A DNA stretch of 12,805 nucleotides, from NCBI GenBank assembly GCA_002803225.1, contig NXFV01001436.1, forward strand, positions 1-12,805. Reading direction: 5' to 3'. The stretch is from Gamarada debralockiae. Lineage: Eukaryota; Ascomycota; Leotiomycetes; Helotiales; Hyphodiscaceae. Positions within the stretch are counted from its first letter, which is position 1. Every line of letters begins with the position of its first letter. A model generated the notes under the pieces. It saw only the letters and a program-made list of their open reading frames with translations. It was not told where the DNA came from and ran no database searches. This document shows, in pieces, positions 1 to 7,388 of this stretch. The translations under genes and the position numbers were made by a program.

Positions 1-506
1 AAATGGGCCTTTCATCAAGGTATAAATTCATCGGATTCCAGGTTTTCTTGCCTGCTCGGCGTTGTTTGTTCATCGGCGCATGGAGCTGTTGTTTCGGGGG
101 AGCTCTGTTTTGGCGTTCTAGAATGACTGCCTGCCAAGGAGTCTTTTCATTGGACTGCCGATGACCAACTAGTTCTAACCCAACTCCAACTCCTCCATCA
201 CTAAAACTTTTGGAGTGGCATTTTAAGTTTGGGCGATGGCTATTCTTGATTTTCCAAAGCTGAAGAATCGTTGATGGCCTCTGTATACTACTTCCAGTCC
301 GGAGAGCCCGATGCTCAAGCCAAGCCGGAAACGCTCACCTTCGGCCCAGGAAGAAGGGTCTGGCCCAGAGACCAAACGAAACTAGTGGGAAAAAGGTTAG
401 TGTTACTTGGATGGCGCATTCATTCTAGGTTGTTTTGCCTCCTTTGAGTTTCGGTGACGCTGCACCAATTCGTTGTCACGCTGCAAGTCGATGATTCGTG
501 CAGAGT

Positions 507-554
507 GAGGCTGCAGAATTACGAGGCTGCAGAATTGTGAGGCTGCAAAGTGTG
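507..554. repeat. Three tandem copies of a 16-bp unit
   Basis: Three consecutive 16-bp units begin with GAGGCTGCA: 507-522, 523-538 and 539-554. The first two differ at two bases; the third has diverged in its second half. A further partial copy (GAGGCTGC) occurs at 586-593. It lies roughly 200 bases upstream of the BTB start codon. No function is evident; it looks like a small minisatellite. Confidence 0.65.
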
Positions 555-673
555 GGGTTTGGAGATATGTGGGTCGCGGAACTGCGAGGCTGCCCAACCA
601 TGAGGCCATCATGCATGCACTTCGTACCATTGGTGCCACGATTCAATCGCAGAGCCGCTGTGTAACCCCTCCC

Positions 674-678
674 CCAAT
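674..678 (+). promoter_or_regulatory. CCAAT box upstream of the BTB gene
   Basis: A CCAAT pentamer sits just after a C-rich tract and about 95 bases upstream of the ATG at 771. CCAAT elements bound by the Hap/AnCF complex are common in fungal promoters. Assignment rests on motif and position only. Confidence 0.3.
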
Positions 679-770
679 AATCAAATTGCCTTCATAATGG
701 CTGCCACCTTACGTCTCTGTTTCTTGAATTGAGTCTTCCTAACCATCGAGATACGACGTCGCGATTCAAG

Positions 771-2131
771 ATGGCTGAGCCAGTACTTTCTGATCCAAGT
801 GCGACATTGGCCCAATCAGGGATTCGACGATCATGGTACATCAAGTAAGTATCTTTGGCAGGAGAACTGCGATTTGCTCTGATGGCTGGAATAGATCAAT
901 GCAAAGCGAACGCGTCAAGGTATTAGTGGGAAGTACCAAAGAGGCGTTCGAAGTCCCACACGCTCTATTGGCGCAATACTCTTCAGCCTTTAAAAAGCAG
1001 CTACGAAACGCCCTCAACGATTCGGGCGATGAAATTCTACTTCCAGATGTTACAAAGTCCACTTTCGAAGACTTCTTCCTCTGGCTGCACGCCTACGAGC
1101 CTCGAATAAATTATAACGAAACGCTGGACTCCGAGTCCATTGACGCTGCTCTCCACCTCGCTGTCTTCGCTCAAAAATATCAAATATTTCATCTGAGGAA
1201 CCAGGCTTCAGATGTCATACGTGTGGCTTTGATCGACGATCAGTGGAATATTACACCGAAAATGATTTCGGCGGTGTATGAAGTTGCACCAGAGGGCTCT
1301 ACTCTCCGACAGTTGAGCTTCCTGTGCTTTGTTGCTGCTGAAGGAAGAAATGACTTCAGTATTTGGGAGCCTGCATTTATTGAGCAGCCCAGTCTTGGGT
1401 TTGATTTTTATAAGTACAAGAGTGGTAGCGGACTAGACAGTGAGGGTATCGAGTCTGGAGGGGCCTGTCGCTTCCATGACCACTCCGATATTCCTGGCTG
1501 GGTACTTCAAGATGTTGTTGCTTGTCCGTATCCTCATGGAGCCCCACGTTTGATGCCGGAAGTCGAGGCTGTCTCGAAGCCTGCCCCTACGACCGTGCTT
1601 CATGATGCCGAAGGGAAAGATGCAACCAAGGAGAAGGAAGAAATTGTAACGAGAAACGCTGTAGAACATGTGGTTGAACCTCTTGCAGAACCGCCGTCCG
1701 AGGGGGGCTGTTGGGAGAGTGAGACGACAGAAGCGGAGCCTGTGGAAGTGGAAACTGTAAAATATGAGCCCACAGATGAGCCTTTGGTGGAAGAAACACC
1801 GGTGGTGGAGTCTTGGGTTAGCGAGAATAAGGACGCGAAGCCTGTGGTGGTGGAAAGTGTACCAGCGGAAGAAGATACTTCGCATGTTAATGTCGGAAAC
1901 GCACGAATGTCGGTGGAGGAGATACCAGTTGTGGAGAAGATGGCAGCTGAGGAAAAGGAACCAGTTGTAGAAGAAGTGACGGTGATGGAAAAAACGCCAA
2001 GTTTGGAGGGAGCTGAATCTGTGCAGGATGGTGCAGTCGCTTCGTCCCAGGGGGACACAGCTGAACCACCTTCTCCAACCAATCAGAAATCGAAGAAGAA
2101 GAAGAAAGGAAAGAAAGGGGGAGGAAATTGA
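771..2131 (+). CDS. BTB/POZ domain protein with acidic repeat tail
   Basis: The model has two exons, 771-844 and 895-2131, giving 436 aa. The 50-nt intron (845-894) starts with consensus GTAAGT and ends in ATAG. It joins codon AA|A and keeps the frame. The ATG at 833 is less likely because its first 21 residues would be intron translation; the ATG at 771 has A at -3 and G at +4. Residues about 32-125 form a BTB/POZ fold of the fungal type (VKVLVGSTKEAFEVPHALL, then LLPDVTKSTFEDFFLWL), a protein-protein interaction domain used for dimerisation or cullin-3 adaptors. A short Cys/His stretch (CRFHDHSD) lies near residue 215. From about residue 250 the chain is Glu/Val/Pro rich with recurring PVVE-like units, ending in a basic lysine tail (SKKKKKGKKGGGN). 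No membrane segment or signal peptide is visible. The partner and cellular role are unknown. No break is seen. Confidence 0.85.
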
Positions 2132-2348
2132 TTAGCAATAGGATTTGACAAAATGCAAATGTTCTTTGCCGAAACTGGGATCCGATGGAATCATGAAGTA
2201 CCTGTTGGTACGTCGCAAAATCAAGCGAGTACGACTGCTAATACACCGGACTCTCGTACCTAAATCCCGCATTTAGTTGTACAATTACATGATTCCAAAA
2301 ACCAAGAGTATTTGATAACGCAAGGATTAAGAGCCGTTGCAGGCACTC

Positions 2349-2546
2349 TGTTGGAATGAGCAATCAGTGACTCTGTTTCTACGCAGATAATCAGTGTTTC
2401 TGGTTATCAGTGATGCCTGCCGAGTGACATGGTGTTACAAGATCACTTGATCAATGTGACGTGTCCCATGAGTATTAGGGTGATTTCTGTCTATTAAAAT
2501 AGATCCCTGTACATTCTCTACTCAGTAGTATCCTCAAACCTAGATA
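2349..2546. mobile_element. Possible solo LTR, Ty1/copia type
   Basis: A 198-bp stretch begins TGTTGGAATGAG, the usual TGTTG start of copia LTRs. It is flanked on both sides by the exact 5-bp direct repeat CACTC (2344-2348 and 2547-2551), the target-site length expected for copia elements. It contains an A/T-rich TATA-like sequence (around 2492-2503) in its second half, as LTR promoters do. Against it, the right end reads GATA rather than ending in CA; a CA to TA transition could explain this. A 5-bp match can arise by chance. No internal retrotransposon coding sequence is present, so it would be a solo LTR. The orientation is not known. Confidence 0.35.
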
Positions 2547-2883
2547 CACTCGTTTAGTTGCTTCTCAATATCCGACTTCTAATCTCTCACGTGACCCTAC
2601 TGCGAGACTTCCCCTGCTCATCCCTGACTCGAAAATTTTGGGACTGTTGGAGGCAGCATTCTTTGGGGGGTGTGACATATTAAGACAACTAAATAGTTAA
2701 ATTTCTGGAAGCTTTACGCTGAACCCTAGAGCGTGATTGCCTGGCGAGGTTTAGCGTGGGAAGGGCTGGCTTAGCTAACCGCCTTGATGCTAGACCCTTA
2801 CCCCTCACTAAGCAAACTTAATTCCGTGTAGATTCTCGATACTATTTTCTGTTCTTCCCCTATCTGTATATGAAGAAGCTTAC

Positions 2884-2890
2884 TATATAA
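2884..2890 (+). promoter_or_regulatory. TATA box of the HET gene
   Basis: TATATAA lies 38 bases upstream of the ATG at 2929, with a further TGTATATG a little upstream. The spacing would allow only a very short 5' leader. This is motif and position evidence only. Confidence 0.35.
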
Positions 2891-2928
2891 TTCTTTTCTT
2901 AGCAGCGTGAGACGAACAGAGAATTAGC

Positions 2929-5227
2929 ATGGAACCATCAACATATTCTCCTTTAAGCTCCAGCAATCGCGAGATACGACTAGTTACTATGTACCACTCA
3001 TCAGAAAAATCCGCACCTATAGAATGTACCACCATCACAGTATCCCTTGACCAGGTTCCAAGCTATCTTGCTCTGTCCTACTGCTGGGGCGATCCCAGCA
3101 TCACCGTCCCCATCCGTCTCAACGGCGCAGAAGTCCAAGTAACAGAAAACCTAGGCGATGCACTGCTCAATCTCCGCGCAGCTCTGGGAGAGCTACGGGA
3201 TAAGAATCAGCAGTTGTGCTTGTGGATTGATGCCATCTGCATCAATCAAGCGGACCTGGATGAGCGCAGACAGCAGGTGCAGCTGATGCGCGATATCTAT
3301 TCCGGAGCGTCGTGCGTGGTTGTGTGGCTGGGAGAGGAAGGGGAAGATGGACAGCTGGCGTTGCAGACGATCCAAGGACTGTATAGGCAGTTTGGGAACA
3401 AAGAGAATAAGGTCAGTCGAGAAGAGACGCTGAAAGCGCTGAATGAGCTGGATGGAAGCCCGCAGTCCGACGCCATTCTGTCGCTTTTGAACGGCCCTGG
3501 TGGACGAGGCTATGGACAGTTCAGGAATACGTCTTTGGCAAGGAGGTCATATTCATTTGTGGCAACATTATTTTCCAGTGGGGCATGCTGCATTGGTGGA
3601 GTCTGATCATTACCGCCAAGACGGACCCGGCGGCGTGGAAGTTCCAAAAGTATGGCTTTCTTAAATTGATCTGGGGTCAAGGGTGCGCGGGACTCTTTGC
3701 GAAGTCCTTTCTCTGAGGGGAGTACCTAGGACAGAAAAGGATAAACAGCAATCTGTCTTCCATCTCTGGTGGGCTACTTGACTGTATGATGTGTATCAAT
3801 CCCCGGGATCGCATCTACGCCGTGCAGGGACTCGCGAGTGACGGAGACTCCTTTGGCCCGCCTGACTACACAATTCGACCTCTGAACTGTATACCAAGAT
3901 CGCAGGTATTATGGCCGAGACCCACCAGAACCTGCAAATCCTGCACAACAGCCCTCCACGCTCTTTGACCGCGCCTGATGGAGTACTTCTTCCATCCTAG
4001 GTACCTGACTAGGGCCAGGTAGGATACCCACGTCCTCTAGATGCCGAGCGATATAATGCAGATTTAGGACGAAAAGCCCTGGTGCACTATTGTCCCTTCC
4101 CGTCACCAGCTTTGCACGCGCAAGGAGTCATCTGGGATACTGTAACTGGGATCGACACCTTCCCAACCACCCACTTTTTTCCCAATGAACATCATTCTCG
4201 TGCACTTGCTGCACACAAGAGGCGAGAGGAACTCCTGGATGAGTACGTCAACGTGACTACTCTTTCTAATAGTGATCCATCTCGGAAGCCAAGAGTCATC
4301 TGGTGCGACAATTGCTGTGGTCCGGTACTCGACCAACATTACCATTGCAGCATTTGCGAAAATGGAGATTTTGGCCTCTGCTCTGGGTGCGTAGAAGATG
4401 GGATCTGGTGTGGTGGAGATAATCATAAGCTGCTAAAACGTCATATTGTCGACAATGAATTATGTAGCAGTGAAGCTGAGAAACATAGCCTTGGGATTAC
4501 CCAAGAAAAGTGCAAAATATTAGCTGAAAGCAAGTCTTAACATCTTTCGGTTTGGTTTTAGAGCGTACCTACTAATAGATAGAATCCAGATACCCCGGGC
4601 TGGGCAAGATTGATCTACGAAGGCAGAAGCAAAATCTATCCCACGGGGATACCACAATTGCAGGCCTATTTCCGGACGATCCTCCTTGACCAGGATTATA
4701 TCACAGACGCTCGACTCTCCTCGTCAGAAGATCGCTTCTTCGAATTCGCAAAGATGTTTGCGGTCGGCGTCGTGTTCGGTCCCTGGTACCCTCCTTGCTC
4801 GGAAATAGCAAGATGGAAAAGATACACGCTACTGCATTCCGAAGCTCCCTTGCAGTTTGACATCTTACTTGGAGATCCTGACTCCGAAGGTGCATTAATT
4901 TGGCCGCCCAATGCCGGCGTTAGCACCGTCGTTGAAGCATGTAGTAACCTAAACCTACCGTCATTCGTCTCCACGCTGTACCATAAGACGAAGGATCGCA
5001 AGTTTTTTGTAACCAGTCGTGGATATATGGGACTAGGTCCTCTGCGTGTAGAGGTGGGTGATCTCGTTTGCGTCTTCCCTGGCCTCAGCGTACCTGTAAT
5101 CATGCGTAAAACAAATAGCCACTACACGCACCAGGGAGAATGTTTCGTGCTTGGTATCATGGATGGAGAGGTGATGGAAAATTTGGAGAAGGGGACAGTG
5201 TCTTTAGAAGAGCTTGAGGTCCATTAA
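2929..5227 (+). pseudogene. Broken HET-domain gene with a ZZ zinc finger
   Basis: This is a heterokaryon-incompatibility (HET) type gene; intact members trigger self/non-self cell death in fungi. The first frame (ATG 2929) carries the HET signatures LSYCWGD (residues 49-55) and LWIDAICINQADLDER (98-113), then VVVWLG. The frame then shifts by -1 near 3484-3492, where RPWWTRLWTVQEYVF continues. TGA follows at 3714-3716, then NPRDRIYAVQGLASD near 3801-3845. A second -1 shift falls near 3876-3884, continuing ELYTKIAGIMAETHQNL. In this last frame the family motif SWVPDW reads S-stop-VPD-stop, from two TAG codons (3998-4000, 4010-4012). A ZZ zinc finger follows (CDNC, CSIC, CSGC, then His; about 4304-4426). 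Stops at 4538, 4556 and 4580 separate it from the C-terminal part (about 4586-5227), which ends with the usual HET GIMDGEVMENLEKG. At least five lesions make it a pseudogene, although some of the stops may lie in weakly defined introns. Confidence 0.9.
4304..4445 (+). other. ZZ-type zinc finger segment inside the HET pseudogene
   Basis: Spaced pairs CDNC, CSIC and CSGC, then a downstream His in DNHKLLKRH, match the ZZ zinc finger, a protein-interaction domain. It lies between the SWVPDW region and the C-terminal HET tail, so the ancestral protein was HET-ZZ-tail in one chain. The frame is open through this segment (about 4014-4537). Confidence 0.8.
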
Positions 5228-5541
5228 ATGAGAACTCTTGCTTGCAGGAAAATAACACTTTGAACCTGACGTGAGTGACTATTGCACAATTGCAAATGTA
5301 TGATCTCAAGCGTGTGTAAAGCAGACAAATGACTGGTGAATAATTGAGCGCACGGAGGCAGACCCTAGCAGTTTCTCAACTTGAGCTCCTTTCCTCGGTC
5401 ACTACGGAGATCGCGGTATAATTGAGCCTTTGAGTGAGTGCCCAAAACCCTCTCGTCCAAGGAGCACGCTGTTGACATCGACTGCAGTCATCATCTCCGT
5501 ATTTACTATCGTAACACTGGTGAATTGAGCACGCAACCAAA
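5228..5541. other. Intergenic region between the HET and PAP2 pseudogenes
   Basis: No gene is seen in these 314 bases. The octamer AATTGAGC occurs three times in the same direction (5342-5349, 5420-5427, 5523-5530), the last one 12 bases before the likely PAP2 start codon. No clear TATA box or polyadenylation signal is visible. Confidence 0.5.
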
Positions 5542-6639
5542 ATGGAGATGCCTTCAACTGGCGAAGGGTACATTTCTCCTCACCAACATCTGCTCCATCT
5601 CCGGTGCGACCAGATGTTGATGATGACCAGCCGCCGAAGCAATCCTCGACGACACCGCACCTCTCATCCGGCACCGATCATCCTCGCCTTCTGCCAAAGC
5701 GCATGGGATCGAAAACTGGCTTCTTCATCCGGATACGCACCGCTTCTATAACAATGTCTTCTCGCGATTCTTGCGCAAGTTTCCCTTCTTGATCGAGATT
5801 TGGTATTGGGCGTTGAGGTACTGGCCATATCAACTCATGCGGGCCAAGACTGCGTTGTACATCAGTGCCGACCCAATTCGACAGTCGCTTGTGAAGCAAA
5901 CCTCAACGAATAATGCGCTGCGGATCTTGCATATTGAGAAGAAGTTGGGTGTCGCGATGGAGGAACCGCTGCAGCGCTTCATCTTGACGAAGTGTCGACC
6001 ATAGGTTATGTGGTTGCTTTGCAGGATATATCTAGCGCATATTGCTGTGGGGATCGCGTTTCTTGGATATGGGTATACGTCCGTCTTTCTCATGCTTTCA
6101 AATGATAGGCCTCCATATTAACCATCTGTAAAACCAGGTACTTCCCTCGCGACAAATACCAACGCGTCCGCCGCAGCGTTGCCATTAACAACTGGTCCGC
6201 ATTTATCGTCCTCTCGCTATATCGCTGCACGCCACCACGTCTTATGCCAGCCTCATACCATTTCTTCGATGTTATTCATCCAGACAAAGGACCAGGGAAT
6301 GACTGTAACAACAATCGATTCCAGCTAACACTTGCCGCCATGCCTTTCTTGCATTTCAGAACTGCGCTATTGATCGGTGCTTCGGTGGCAGTTTGGGGAA
6401 GAAGTATGCCGTTCAAAGTCCTGGCTCCGATATACCCGGTCATGGGTCTGGTGGTGGCATCGACAGCGAATCATTGGGTGCTGGACTACGTGGTGGGCGC
6501 GCTTGTTGTCTATACTAGATGGCAGATTAACTGGGTCCTGTTGGTGTTAAGGCCAATTGAGGAGTGGCTATTCTGGCTAGAGAGAACGGAGAGGCCGAGA
6601 GATGAGGTTGTGTTGTCGAAGGGTGACGATGAGGATTGA
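5542..6639 (+). pseudogene. Broken PAP2-type membrane phosphatase gene
   Basis: It resembles fungal integral membrane proteins of the PAP2/Aur1-like inositolphosphotransferase family, which act on lipid phosphates. The body is recognisable in one frame from about 5630 (DDTAPLIRHRSSSPSAKAHG, then HPDTHRFYNNVFSRFLRKF, a hydrophobic segment, LHIEKKLGVAMEEPLQRF). An intron at 6073-6137 (65 nt, GTATAC...CCAG) leads to a second exon, 6138-6639, with RCTPPRLMPASYHFFDVIH, MPFLHFRTALLIG and TANHWVLDYVVGA. Three lesions are visible. TAG at 6002-6004 falls where Trp is likely. The PAP2 PS-x-H motif reads PFLH (Ser to Phe at 6346-6348) and the following Gly of HFG is Arg (6358-6360). A -1 frameshift near 5630-5636 separates the acidic N-terminal stretch (RPDVDDDQP) from the body. 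The start is uncertain; ATG 5542 or 5548 is a guess and would need a further frameshift. The third motif His (in NHWVLD) remains. Confidence 0.82.
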
Positions 6640-7388
6640 ATGGTTATCACGAAAGGAGAAGTAACAAAGACGGCTAGACATCAGAAGATTGAAAATAGAA
6701 TTGAGGCTGGTCCTCGGTATACCCAACCACTGAACCGCTTTTGCACCATTATTCATCCCGCAATGCAGAGAAGAAAGAAGGAGTGTTGGAAGATTGAGGG
6801 GGATGGGATCCGAAGATCGGCAGGATATGAAGACGAATCTGGAGCTTCGGTGACTGCAGGATCAATCAATTGATCGCAATTCCATCCCAACAATTAATTC
6901 CTCACTCAACTCTCTATCAAATTACCCTAAATAAAAGCTATCCATTCGAAAGCGCTCAGTTGACTCCTTCCACCCAAACTTCGAAGTATCAGACCCCGCG
7001 GCGCGAGTGCAGGATAATTGATTGTGAAGCACGAAAAGTAATTATCGATCTCTAGAGTTCCTTCACCAATCTATTCAGACGTGCAACAGAGCATTTGAAA
7101 ACGGACGGAGAGAGTTGTGACGTAAAGGATTCATGACACGGGATTCCGGGGTGTTTTGACGCCAATTGACGGGTTTGTTGAACGTCTGAGAAATCACTTG
7201 GACCAAGAAATTTTCATCTGCATTTCCTCATAATTTTTGTGTTGGCATGTATCGAGTGCTGAGGTACCACGACTCGACCTCGATCCCGATGCCGACCACA
7301 GATGACCCAACCAAGGTTGCCGATACAAGTAACTTCCAACTTTAATAGTCGATTTTAATATGCGGCCCATAGTTGTTGGCTTGTTGTT
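6640..7388. other. Intergenic region between PAP2 pseudogene and transporter
   Basis: I see no supported gene in these 749 bases. The open frames at 6640-6873 and 6870-7055 have no recognisable domain and directly follow the PAP2 stop codon, so I treat them as chance. A 7-bp inverted repeat (GATAATT at 7013, AATTATC at 7040) occurs in an A/T-rich patch. The region near 7340-7388 is the 3' flank of the minus-strand transporter and carries ATTAAA-like sequence on that strand. Confidence 0.55.

Larger units (their letters stand above)
1..770. other. Upstream region without a supported gene
   Basis: No convincing gene is visible in these 770 bases. Short open stretches exist on the + strand (for example from the ATG at 3 and from the ATG at 274), but none exceeds about 57 codons. 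The peptide from 274 contains a P450-like FGPGRRV string and is discussed as a finding. A 16-bp tandem repeat lies at 507-554. The last 130 bases are the likely promoter and 5' leader of the BTB gene: a C-rich tract followed by a CCAAT pentamer (674-678) lies about 95 bases before its start codon. The left edge could hold the end of another gene that cannot be recognised here. Confidence 0.5.
2132..2928. other. Intergenic region between the BTB and HET genes
   Basis: No gene is seen in these 797 bases and no tRNA cloverleaf was found. The middle (2349-2546) may be a solo LTR, listed separately. Within it the heptamer ATCAGTG occurs three times (2363, 2390, 2406). The right end holds a TATA element in front of the HET reading frame. 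Confidence 0.6.

Noticed and set aside
3..164. Open frame from ATG at 3 with hydrophobic residues
   Set aside because: Only about 53 codons with no family signature and no neighbouring exon that I could link.
833..894. ATG at 833 as start of the BTB protein
   Set aside because: The first 21 residues would come from a well-formed intron; the ATG at 771 plus splicing gives a consistent frame.
1600..2082. 160-codon antisense open frame opposite the BTB tail (also 1433-1885 and others)
   Set aside because: It is the mirror of a low-complexity Glu/Val/Pro coding repeat; composition explains the absence of stops and no domain is visible.
7013..7046. GATAATT/AATTATC inverted repeat as a regulatory site or hairpin
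   Set aside because: Only 7 bp with a 20-base loop in A/T-rich DNA; expected by chance.
6640..7055. Two consecutive open frames downstream of the PAP2 stop
   Set aside because: No recognisable domain, hydrophilic random-looking composition, and no splice connection to a gene.
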